DNA from: Actinomycetes bacterium | GTDB taxonomy: Bacteria; Actinomycetota; Acidimicrobiia; UBA5794 | DNA length: 5,805 nucleotides | Direction of reading: 5' to 3' | Assembly: GCA_030598305.1 (NCBI GenBank) | Contig: JAUVQC010000096.1 | Span: 1 to 5,805, forward strand | In this document: piece by piece, positions 1-5,500 of the stretch | Position numbering within the stretch: the stretch's first letter is position 1 | Layout: each line of letters begins with the position of its first letter | The notes under the pieces: model-generated | Seen by the model: the letters and a program-made list of their open reading frames with translations, nothing else | The model's database searches: none | What the model was told of the DNA's origin: nothing | Position numbers and translations under genes: made by a program

Positions 1-419
1 AACATGTCGTTCGCACGATCGAGGACTTCGCGGTCGTTGCGGTAGTCCAGCTTCTTGAGGCCCTTCTTGAGTGTCACCCACTTGATTTCATCGACCTCGC
101 GGTTCGGCGTGAACTTGCCCTTCTTCGCCTCGGCGAGCCACCATCGCACGACCTTCGGGTTGCCGGCCTTGGTGAGATAGCCGACCGAGCCGACTGGTCG
201 CGGCTTCTTTCCGCTGAATCCCGTCTCCTCCTCAACCTCGCGAAGCGCACCCTCGAGAAAGGACTCACCCTTGTCGAGTTTTCCTTTCGGAAGTGACCAA
301 TCGTCATACCGCGGGCGATGCACCATGAGATACTCGGGCTTGCCGTTCTCGCGTATCCGTGCCAGGACACACCCGGCTGCCCAGATGGATTCCTTCGGGG
401 GAGGCTCCGAGAGAGTCAT
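1..419 (-). CDS. Nudix hydrolase, MutT1-like (3' end beyond window)
   Basis: This gene starts with ATG at 419-417 on the minus strand; 139 codons are visible before the window edge. A complete Nudix box lies at about residues 49-71: G, five residues, E, seven residues, then REVEEETGF, matching GX5EX7REUXEEXGU with every metal-binding Glu present. Just before it is HRPRYDDWSLPKGKLD, and after it come a TPNREVDEIKW segment and LDYRNDREVL. From family knowledge, this series resembles the N-terminal half of mycobacterial MutT1, which hydrolyses oxidised nucleoside di/triphosphates and diadenosine polyphosphates; the exact substrate here is inferred. The visible part ends about where MutT1 passes into its histidine-phosphatase domain, so it may be a single-domain enzyme or the front of a two-domain one. 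The start lies nine bases after the rpiB stop with no clear Shine-Dalgarno, so translation probably depends on coupling to rpiB. Confidence 0.9.
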   Translation of the reverse strand, partial: MTLSEPPPKESIWAAGCVLARIRENGKPEYLMVHRPRYDDWSLPKGKLDKGESFLEGALREVEEETGFSGKKPRPVGSVGYLTKAGNPKVVRWWLAEAKKGKFTPNREVDEIKWVTLKKGLKKLDYRNDREVLDRANDM

Positions 420-428
420 CGTTCGGTG

Positions 429-878
429 TCAGCCGCGGTTGCGGTCGAGTTCGACGACCTTCCGGAGCCTGCGAACGTGCCGTTCTTCCCCGGAGAACTG
501 GGCCGTGAGGTACGCATCGACGATCTCCCTGGCGATGTTGATTCCGATAACGCGACCGCCGAGGGCAAGGACGTTCATGTCGTCGTGTTCAACGGCTTGG
601 TGCGCCGTGTAGTGGTCGTGGACGACCGCAGAACGAATGCCTGTGATCTTGTTCGCGGCGATCGAACCGCCCGCGCCTGATCCGCATACGATGATCCCGC
701 GCTCGCCGTCGCCCGCCACAACAGAGCGACCGACCGCCGCGGCAGAGTCGGGGTAGTCGACGGGAGCCTCGGAATCGGTGCCCACATCGACCACGAGGTG
801 CCCCTCGTTCTCGAGATGCTCGACAAGCTGCTGTTTCAGCTCGAACCCAGCATGGTCAGATCCGATCACCACCCGCAC
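429..878 (-). CDS. rpiB: Ribose-5-phosphate isomerase B
   Basis: This gene encodes a 149-residue cytoplasmic enzyme, the usual RpiB length, interconverting ribulose 5-phosphate and ribose 5-phosphate in the non-oxidative pentose phosphate pathway. Family landmarks are visible: IGSDHAGFELK at residues 5-15 (Asp8 and His9 in the phosphate/substrate site), DYPD at 41-44, CGSGAGGSIAANK at 65-77, HDHYTA near 88, EHDDMNVLALGGRVIG at 97-112. Cys65 aligns with the catalytic base of E. coli RpiB (Cys66) and His98 with the ring-opening His. It therefore keeps the E. coli-type Cys base, unlike the M. tuberculosis enzyme, which uses a Glu instead. The Thr of the CGTG motif is Ser here, a conservative change. 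The start is GTG at 878-876, chosen because it gives the standard RVVIGSDHAG beginning and has an AGGGAG ribosome-binding site five bases upstream. RpiB-family sugar isomerases such as LacAB are less likely. Confidence 0.95.
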   Translation of the reverse strand: MRVVIGSDHAGFELKQQLVEHLENEGHLVVDVGTDSEAPVDYPDSAAAVGRSVVAGDGERGIIVCGSGAGGSIAANKITGIRSAVVHDHYTAHQAVEHDDMNVLALGGRVIGINIAREIVDAYLTAQFSGEERHVRRLRKVVELDRNRG

Positions 879-883
879 GTTGA

Positions 884-889
884 CTCCCT
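884..889 (-). promoter_or_regulatory. Ribosome-binding site of rpiB
   Basis: On the minus strand this reads AGGGAG, a strong anti-Shine-Dalgarno match, with five bases between it and the GTG codon at 878-876. It supports the GTG as the true start despite the lack of an ATG. Confidence 0.75.
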
Positions 890-940
890 CTCTGTGGCTG
901 ACGGGGAGGGTAGCAATTGGAGACTATGGAACGCTTCGCC

Positions 941-954
941 CTCAGAAGTCTGAG
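941..954. repeat. 14-base palindrome in the divergent rpiB/lipoprotein intergenic region
   Basis: The sequence CTCAGA-AG-TCTGAG has two perfect six-base inverted arms around a two-base centre. It sits in the 99-base gap between the divergent rpiB and lipoprotein genes. It overlaps where the -35 region of the candidate promoter at 966-971 would fall, which is a typical place for a dimeric repressor operator. There is no T-run and the loop would be only two bases, so it is not a terminator. The assignment as an operator is inference. No convincing -35/-10 pair was found for the rpiB direction; weak minus-strand TANNNT boxes occur at 921-926 and 907-912. Confidence 0.4.
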
Positions 955-965
955 TCCGGACGTCG

Positions 966-971
966 TAGGCT
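966..971 (+). promoter_or_regulatory. Candidate -10 box (TAGGCT) for the lipoprotein gene
   Basis: TAGGCT fits the actinobacterial TANNNT -10 consensus and ends six bases before the ATG at 978, so transcription would start at or next to the start codon (leaderless mRNA). No good -35 hexamer is visible. The AGG within it could instead act as a weak Shine-Dalgarno eight bases before the ATG, so the two readings compete. Confidence 0.35.
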
Positions 972-977
972 CCTTTG

Positions 978-1481
978 ATGCGTGCGTTCGTCGTTGTTGG
1001 TCTCCTGTTTGCTGCTGCGTGCTCTTCGGGGCCGACGGCTCCACCCGTCACAGACGTCGAGACCGTATGCAACGAGCGGTTCTGTGTCGACGTCCCTGTC
1101 GGTTGGGAAGCAGAAGTCGGTGAGACCTACCTGTCGTTCCACCACGCGGCGGATAGGAACCACACCTTCCTCACCGTTGGTGTTGCCGACATGGAAGCGA
1201 TCGTCGAGTCTGCCGGCGGTACATGGCCGGTATCGAAAGAGGAGGCGACTCGATCCTTCTGGGCACTGCTCGAGGAGGTCGATGTTGCAACGTTCGAGCG
1301 CTCGGCCAGACAGGTTGGAGGGGCGATCAAGAGCTGGGGAACCCACACCGATGGCGAGATGTGGTACCTCCTGTATCCCGTGGAAGGATCCCTCGGTGTC
1401 GGCATCGAGATGCGCGCTCCGAATGATTCATGGGAATCCCATGCAGATCAGGTGTTTTCGAGCCTTGTCGTCCGCGGGTGA
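978..1481 (+). CDS. Predicted secreted lipoprotein of unknown function
   Basis: This gene encodes a 167-residue protein. The N-terminus is a short lipoprotein signal: Met-Arg, a hydrophobic stretch (AFVVVGLLFAAA), then Cys15 in an AAAC lipobox followed by SSGPTAPP, a flexible linker typical of lipid-anchored exported proteins. After cleavage the Cys would be lipidated and the protein tethered outside the membrane. The mature part starts with Cys31 and Cys36 close together (a possible disulfide) and CVDVPVGWEAE, and ends with HADQVFSSLVV. A 'P-x-GW' start and a 'SL' end around a small alpha/beta domain recall Mog1/PsbP-like lipoproteins such as mycobacterial LpqN, but this is only a shape-level resemblance. 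I do not recognise a specific family. The ATG at 978 is preferred over the adjacent upstream TTG at 975. It lies 36 bases before murA on the same strand and diverges from rpiB. Confidence 0.8.
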   Translation: MRAFVVVGLLFAAACSSGPTAPPVTDVETVCNERFCVDVPVGWEAEVGETYLSFHHAADRNHTFLTVGVADMEAIVESAGGTWPVSKEEATRSFWALLEEVDVATFERSARQVGGAIKSWGTHTDGEMWYLLYPVEGSLGVGIEMRAPNDSWESHADQVFSSLVVRG

Positions 1482-1510
1482 TTCGAGAATCTGCCGTTCC
1501 GTCGTAACCT
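1482..1510 (+). promoter_or_regulatory. Candidate murA promoter giving a leaderless transcript
   Basis: In the 36-base gap before murA there is a TAACCT box at 1505-1510 (TANNNT type) and a weak -35-like TTCGAG at 1482-1487, 17 bases apart. The -10 box ends seven bases before the murA ATG, so the transcript would begin at the start codon. In keeping with this there is no properly spaced Shine-Dalgarno: the only purine run, GGGA, touches the ATG. Read-through from the lipoprotein gene is also possible. Confidence 0.45.
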
Positions 1511-1517
1511 TGCGGGA

Positions 1518-2771
1518 ATGTCTGATTCGTTCCTGATACGAGGTGGCGCTGCCCTCGCTGGCGCCGTTGCCATCGGTGGTGCCAAGAACGCCGCGCTCAA
1601 GCTGATGGTTGCCTCGCTACTCGCCCCCGGCATCCACGAGATCGACAACGTGCCTGACATCGTTGACGTCGAGATCATGGGCAAGGTCCTCGAGCACGTC
1701 GGCGCCACGTGCGTGCGAAAAGGCAACACGCTCACGATCGATGTACCCCACGAACCCGTTCCAGAGGCGCCTCTTGACCTGGTCAGGCAGATGCGTGCCT
1801 CGATCCTCGTGCTCGGCGCGCTCCTGGCGAGAACCGGCCAGGCCCGAGTAGCCCTGCCTGGTGGCGATGACTTCGGATCACGCCCAATCGACTTCCACGT
1901 CAAGGGACTCGAATCGATGGGAGCGACATTTGAATTGAGCCACGGCGTACTTCACGGGTCAGCACCGGACGGCCTGAGAGGGACCGATGTGTTCCTCGAG
2001 TTCCCGTCGGTCGGTGCGACGGAGAACCTGCTCCTCGCCGCGGTCCTGGCAGACGGGACCACCACGATCGGGAATGCCGCGCGGGAGCCGGAGCTCGTGG
2101 ACCTCGCGGAGTATCTCGGAACGATGGGTGCCAAGATCGATGGTGCGGGGACATCAACGATCGAAATACTCGGTGTCCGCTCGCTATCGCCTGCTGCACA
2201 CTCGACCGTTCCCGACCGACTCGAGGCTGGCACCTACCTTTCTGCCGCTGCGATGACCCGTGGCACGGTCACGGTCACGGGCTGCAGGCCCGAGCATCTC
2301 AGAATGGAACTCCAGAAGCTCGAAGCGATCGGGTGCGAGGTCACAACGACGGAGTCGTCGATAAGTCTCGTCGGTCCCGACCGGCCGCGCTGCGTTGATG
2401 TGGCCACGCTTCCGTATCCGGGCTTTCACACAGACATGCATCCACAGATCGTCACGCTCCTCTCGGTCGCCGAGGGGACCTCACTTGTCACTGAGAACAT
2501 CTACTCAGGACGCTTCCGCTACCTCGGGGAACTGAACCGGATGGGTGCCGACATCCACGCCGATGGCCAACACGTCGTCATCAGGGGCGTCGATGATCTC
2601 TCGGGGTGCGAGGTCGATGCATGCGACATCCGAGCCGGGGCAGCTCTCACGATCGCTGCGATGCGCGCCGATGGCGAGACATTGATTCGGGACGCACACC
2701 ACGTCGACCGTGGCTACGACGCGTGGGTGCCGAAGCTTCGCTCCCTCGGAGCAGACATCGAGCGCGTATGA
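1518..2771 (+). CDS. murA: UDP-N-acetylglucosamine 1-carboxyvinyltransferase (MurA), Asp active-site variant
   Basis: This gene encodes a 417-residue cytoplasmic enzyme of normal MurA length. It transfers enolpyruvate from PEP to UDP-GlcNAc, the first committed step of peptidoglycan synthesis. The visible family landmarks are GGAKNAALKLM at 20-30 with Lys24 (E. coli Lys22), MRASI at 92-96 with Arg93 (E. coli Arg91), LPGGDDFGSRPIDFH at 113-127 with Arg122, PSVGATEN at 163-170, PGFHTDMHPQ at 301-310 with catalytic-site Asp306 (E. coli Asp305), and HVDRGYD at 395-401 with Arg398. The position of the usual reactive Cys115 is Asp117. From established work, Asp at this site keeps activity but prevents alkylation by fosfomycin, as in M. 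tuberculosis MurA, so this enzyme is predicted to be fosfomycin-insensitive. AroA is excluded by the motif set. The ATG at 1518 gives the standard start; the stop overlaps the following gene's start. Confidence 0.96.
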   Translation: MSDSFLIRGGAALAGAVAIGGAKNAALKLMVASLLAPGIHEIDNVPDIVDVEIMGKVLEHVGATCVRKGNTLTIDVPHEPVPEAPLDLVRQMRASILVLGALLARTGQARVALPGGDDFGSRPIDFHVKGLESMGATFELSHGVLHGSAPDGLRGTDVFLEFPSVGATENLLLAAVLADGTTTIGNAAREPELVDLAEYLGTMGAKIDGAGTSTIEILGVRSLSPAAHSTVPDRLEAGTYLSAAAMTRGTVTVTGCRPEHLRMELQKLEAIGCEVTTTESSISLVGPDRPRCVDVATLPYPGFHTDMHPQIVTLLSVAEGTSLVTENIYSGRFRYLGELNRMGADIHADGQHVVIRGVDDLSGCEVDACDIRAGAALTIAAMRADGETLIRDAHHVDRGYDAWVPKLRSLGADIERV

Positions 2772-4099
2772 GACGTCTGCTCCTGGCTGGATTGGCAGCT
2801 TTGGTGCTCGCTACGGCTGTGCAGCCGGGCGCGATCGCTGCCGAGCCGCAAACCGATGTTGTGTCGATCGAGCTCGTCGGGTCGCCTTCATCGCGTTTCG
2901 AGGTGAACGGACGGCGGTACGCCGGACCGGTGAAATTCACCGAACGTGCCGACGGCATATCGTTCACCGAATCGGCCTCGATCGAGCAGTACCTCCAAGG
3001 GATTGCAGAGATGCCCTTCTCATGGCACCCGGAGGCACTCGCCGCGCAGGCGATCGCCGCGAGGACGTACCTTGCCCGTCGGCTGCTAGGCGGTCGCAAG
3101 GGCGACGCGGCTCGGTATGAGTTCGACATATGTGCGACGAACCTCTGTCAGACGTACCGGGGTGTGCAGTTGGTCGAGGGTGAGTATGGAGATCGCTGGA
3201 AGACCGCCGTTGAGACAACCGCAGGTGAGGTGCTCCTGTGGGGAGGACGGCCGATCGAAGCTGTGTACACGGCGAATGTCGGATCGCGGTCCCGGGCCAA
3301 CCAGGACGTCTGGGCAAGCTCGATGATCCCATATCTCCAGCCGGTCGACTCGCCCGATATCGGTATTGCACCGTACTCAGAGTGGTCCGTGTCGGTGACG
3401 GGTACCCAATTCGTGGCGATCCTCAAGGCTGATGGCTACGACGTCGGTGGCGAACTCCGTTCGATCACCGTTGAGGATCCACCCGAGGGAGAGGGGCGAG
3501 CCACGATCACCGTGACGACGTCCGGGGGAACTGACTCGATACTCGCTCCGAAACTCAAAGGTGCATTCAATCGCCGAGGCGAGGGCCTCTTTCCCGGAGT
3601 GCTGCCAGGACGCCTGCCCGAGGGAGGACTGCTGCCAGAAGCGATGCTGTCCTACACGTTCGTGATCACCCACGAGCAAGCCGAGCCGGCTCGGTATGAC
3701 TTCCTCCTCCCGGAATCTGACCGCAGAGGGAGGGATGTCGTCTCCATCGATGGTGAGGGGTGGGGCCACGGCGTCGGTATGAGTCAGTGGGGCGCCCAGA
3801 TCATGGCGAAGGACGGCGTCAGCTACAGCGAGATCCTTTCGCATTACTACACAGGCACCGAGCCGCAGTCCGCACCGTCCGTTGTTCCCACCGATGTTGT
3901 TGTTGGTCTCGACTGGGGTCGCACATCGATCCCGGTGACCGTCGACGGGTCGGCGCTGATCCTTGTCAATGGTCTCCCGTTCCGTTCGATAGGGTCGGGT
4001 GAGTGGGTTGTCAGGTCGACAACGTTTGGCATGGATATCGTGCCAGCGGACGCGCTGTGGATCGCTTCGGTCATCGCCGATCGCCCCTGGCCACGATGA
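2768..4099 (+). CDS. Secreted SpoIID/LytB-domain protein (putative peptidoglycan lytic enzyme)
   Basis: This gene encodes a 443-residue protein. A Sec signal peptide is clear (RR, hydrophobic core LLLAGLAALVLATAV, likely cleavage after AIA at 22-24). The SpoIID/LytB domain begins near residue 65: EQYLQGIAEMP at 73-83, PEALAAQAIAARTYLARR at 88-105, a Cys-containing strand ICATNLCQTYRG at 121-132, TAGEVLLWGG at 151-160, and the closing signature GEGWGHGVGMSQWGAQIMA at 329-347 followed by ILSHYYTG. Glu81 matches the Glu required in Bacillus SpoIID, a lytic transglycosylase that cuts glycan strands stripped of stem peptides. Cys122 and Cys127 could bind zinc, as paired Cys do in the clostridial protein (inference). 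Residues 366-443 form an unassigned tail. The ATG at 2768 overlaps the murA stop (ATGA); the frame is open further upstream, but only inside murA and without a signal sequence. Co-expression with murA is expected. Sporulation is not implied. Confidence 0.9.
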   Translation: MRRLLLAGLAALVLATAVQPGAIAAEPQTDVVSIELVGSPSSRFEVNGRRYAGPVKFTERADGISFTESASIEQYLQGIAEMPFSWHPEALAAQAIAARTYLARRLLGGRKGDAARYEFDICATNLCQTYRGVQLVEGEYGDRWKTAVETTAGEVLLWGGRPIEAVYTANVGSRSRANQDVWASSMIPYLQPVDSPDIGIAPYSEWSVSVTGTQFVAILKADGYDVGGELRSITVEDPPEGEGRATITVTTSGGTDSILAPKLKGAFNRRGEGLFPGVLPGRLPEGGLLPEAMLSYTFVITHEQAEPARYDFLLPESDRRGRDVVSIDGEGWGHGVGMSQWGAQIMAKDGVSYSEILSHYYTGTEPQSAPSVVPTDVVVGLDWGRTSIPVTVDGSALILVNGLPFRSIGSGEWVVRSTTFGMDIVPADALWIASVIADRPWPR

Positions 4100-4134
4100 G
4101 TGTGGCGCGTGAAATACTTCGACCTACGCGGATG

Positions 4135-4165
4135 TTGGAAACTGTGAGCCGTGCGCGGCTACCAT
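4135..4165 (+). promoter_or_regulatory. Candidate promoter of the nfu-like gene
   Basis: The 87-base gap after the SpoIID-like gene contains TTGGAA at 4135-4140 (four of six matches to TTGACA) and TACCAT at 4160-4165 (TANNNT type), with a slightly long 19-base spacer. Transcription would start around 4172, leaving a short leader with a ribosome-binding site. No terminator-like hairpin with a T-run follows the SpoIID-like gene, so some read-through from upstream is likely. Confidence 0.4.
4147..4160. repeat. Small inverted repeat inside the nfu promoter
   Basis: AGCCG-TGCG-CGGCT has perfect five-base arms and a four-base loop. It lies between the candidate -35 and -10 boxes and touches the -10, a position where a regulator could block RNA polymerase. 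In GC-rich DNA an inverted repeat this short can occur by chance. Confidence 0.25.
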
Positions 4166-4176
4166 CGCCATGTACC

Positions 4177-4182
4177 AGGGAG
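4177..4182 (+). promoter_or_regulatory. Ribosome-binding site deciding the nfu start
   Basis: AGGGAG lies four bases before the ATG at 4187 and only one base before the ATG at 4184. The spacing favours 4187 as the start and makes the further upstream GTG at 4151, which overlaps the promoter region, unlikely. Confidence 0.6.
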
Positions 4183-4186
4183 CATG

Positions 4187-4483
4187 ATGACCAACGGCGT
4201 TGAAGGCAGCATCATCGAGATAGCGTCACCGGCACTGCGTGGCGCCCATACCGACATCGAGATCGACCGGGACGCCCTTGAGGCTGCCCTCGAATACATC
4301 AGGCCTGCCCTTCAGGCTGATGGTGGTGACGTCTTGCTCGGCTCGATCATCGGTGGGACGGTGAACCTCGAGCTACTTGGTGCATGCGGAGGCTGCCCGA
4401 TATCGGAAACCACGGTTACCGCAGGTATCGAACGAATCCTCAAGGACCGCGTCCCCGGTGTCACCGAAGTCATAGCGGGCTGA
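4187..4483 (+). CDS. NifU C-terminal-domain (Nfu-type) iron-sulfur cluster protein
   Basis: This gene encodes a 98-residue protein consisting of an N-terminal stretch of about 25 residues and a single NifU C-terminal domain. The family pattern is clear: ALEYIRPALQADGGDVLL at about 34-51, GGTVNLELLGACGGCP at 56-71, then TVTAGIERILKDRVPGVTEV to the end. Cys67 and Cys70 form the CXXC pair that, across two subunits, bridges a [4Fe-4S] cluster in Nfu proteins. The known role is cytoplasmic carriage of Fe-S clusters to client enzymes. No A-type or NifU N-terminal scaffold domain is fused, so this is a stand-alone carrier. It has its own candidate promoter and ribosome-binding site and lies 60 bases before meaB. 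An adjacent start at 4184 would add only one Met. The specific clients are unknown; no suf genes are visible here. Confidence 0.9.
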   Translation: MTNGVEGSIIEIASPALRGAHTDIEIDRDALEAALEYIRPALQADGGDVLLGSIIGGTVNLELLGACGGCPISETTVTAGIERILKDRVPGVTEVIAG

Positions 4484-4531
4484 CGCCCACCGACCCCTTC
4501 GCTCACGCACGACTGTCGCGTGTCGTCTGTC

Positions 4532-4537
4532 TAATGT
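4532..4537 (+). promoter_or_regulatory. Candidate -10 box (TAATGT) for meaB, leaderless type
   Basis: TAATGT fits TANNNT and ends six bases before the meaB ATG at 4544. There is no Shine-Dalgarno in the 60-base gap after nfu, which supports a leaderless transcript. At the expected -35 distance (17-base spacer) the sequence is ACGACT, only a partial match. Confidence 0.45.
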
Positions 4538-4543
4538 CGTCGT

Positions 4544-5470
4544 ATGGAAGTCAATCGGCTCATCGATGCCGCCTCGGCGGGTGACCCGCGCGCGCTCGGG
4601 CAGCTCTGCTCGATCGTCGAACGTGGCGATGCGAGATCGAGAATCGTTTCTGGAAAGCTCTATCCGTTCGGTGGGAAGGCGTGGACGACGGGCATCACCG
4701 GTGCACCCGGTGCGGGAAAGTCAACGCTCGTGTCAGCTCTCGTCGACCATCTCACGAGAGGTGATGCGCGAGCGGCGATCCTGGCTGTTGACCCTTCGAG
4801 TCCACTCACCGGTGGTGCGATCCTGGGTGATCGAATACGGATGAGCGCACACGTCGACAACCCGAACGTGTTCATCCGTTCTCTTGCGAGCCGTGGACAC
4901 CTCGGTGGTATCTCAACGGCGACTCCCGCGATGGCTGCATGTCTCGACGGGATCGGATTCGACGAGGTGCTGATCGAAACTGTCGGCATCGGACAATCGG
5001 AGGTCGAAATTGCCTCATCGGCTGACACGACCGTCGTGGTCGTGACCGCGGGTTGGGGGGATTCGGTGCAGGCGGCGAAGGCCGGATTCCTCGAGGTCGC
5101 CGACATCTTCGTGGTCAACAAGGTGGATCGCGGCGGTGGCGATGCAACGGTCAAGGACATAGAAGCAATGCTGGAGATCGGTCCGGAGACACCATGGCAC
5201 CCGCCCGTGATCCAGACCGTCGCATCCGATAACACCGGTGTGGAAGAGGTTGCTGGGGCAGTGACCGATCATCGAGAGTTCTTGGTTGCGAGCGGCGAGC
5301 TCAAGCCGAGAAGGAGACGAAGGGCGGCCCACGATCTCGCTCTCGCTCTTCGTGAGAACATCGGCAGGTCCGTCACGTCGAACGAGCCTGCAGCCGAACT
5401 GCTCGATGCCATCGTGACGCGACGTACCGACCCGTGGAGCGCTGCGGACCGGCTCCTGCAATCGCAGTAG
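4544..5470 (+). CDS. meaB: MeaB/ArgK-family G-protein chaperone of methylmalonyl-CoA mutase
   Basis: This gene encodes a 308-residue cytoplasmic P-loop GTPase of the usual family length. MeaB gates cofactor B12 loading and protects adenosylcobalamin-dependent acyl-CoA mutases from inactivation, using GTP hydrolysis. The visible motifs, in order, are Walker A GAPGAGKST at 53-61, VDPSSPLTGGAILGDRIRM at 82-100 (family-specific switch region), RGHLGGISTATP at 117-128, ETVGIGQSEVEIA at 145-157, AGWGDSVQAAKAGFLEVADI at 169-188, and the guanine-specificity motif NKVD at 192-195. The usual Pro before the GxGD-like loop is Ala169 here, a small deviation. The C-terminal part (after about 240) is the helical region used for dimerisation in the family. 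ArgK was once described as an arginine-transport kinase; the mutase role is now accepted. No mutase gene lies in the window. The stop is 30 bases before the enoyl-CoA hydratase gene, suggesting one operon. Confidence 0.95.
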   Translation: MEVNRLIDAASAGDPRALGQLCSIVERGDARSRIVSGKLYPFGGKAWTTGITGAPGAGKSTLVSALVDHLTRGDARAAILAVDPSSPLTGGAILGDRIRMSAHVDNPNVFIRSLASRGHLGGISTATPAMAACLDGIGFDEVLIETVGIGQSEVEIASSADTTVVVVTAGWGDSVQAAKAGFLEVADIFVVNKVDRGGGDATVKDIEAMLEIGPETPWHPPVIQTVASDNTGVEEVAGAVTDHREFLVASGELKPRRRRRAAHDLALALRENIGRSVTSNEPAAELLDAIVTRRTDPWSAADRLLQSQ

Positions 5471-5490
5471 CCTGTCCCAACAGTCAACGA

Positions 5491-5495
5491 AAGGA
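5491..5495 (+). promoter_or_regulatory. Ribosome-binding site of the enoyl-CoA hydratase gene
   Basis: AAGGA, within GAAAGGA, lies five bases before the GTG at 5501-5503 and fixes that codon as the start. No separate promoter is evident in the 30-base gap after meaB. Confidence 0.75.
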
Positions 5496-5500
5496 CGTCC

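Noticed and set aside
982..1536. A 184-codon plus-strand frame overlapping the lipoprotein gene and the murA start.
   Set aside because: The composition is Arg/Ser-rich as in a shadow frame, and the competing frame has a lipobox and a sensible protein.
2264..2280. Near-triplicate CACGGT hexamer.
   Set aside because: It lies in murA and simply encodes alternating Thr-Val in a beta strand (GTVTVTG).
2606..2767. An upstream extension of the SpoIID-like reading frame inside murA (54 extra codons).
   Set aside because: It is Arg-rich, overlaps murA out of frame and would bury the signal peptide; the ATG at 2768 gives a proper secretion signal.
4111..4120. GAAATACTTC imperfect palindrome after the SpoIID-like gene.
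   Set aside because: It has only ten bases with two mismatches and no clear relation to a promoter.
4504..4522. CACGC...GCGTG inverted repeat between nfu and meaB as a terminator.
   Set aside because: The arms are five bases with a nine-base loop and no T-run follows; it is too weak for a terminator and is likely to be chance in GC-rich DNA.
4660..5235. A 191-codon open frame on the minus strand inside meaB.
   Set aside because: It is a Ser/Thr/Pro/Ala-rich shadow of a well-supported GTPase gene with no motifs of its own.
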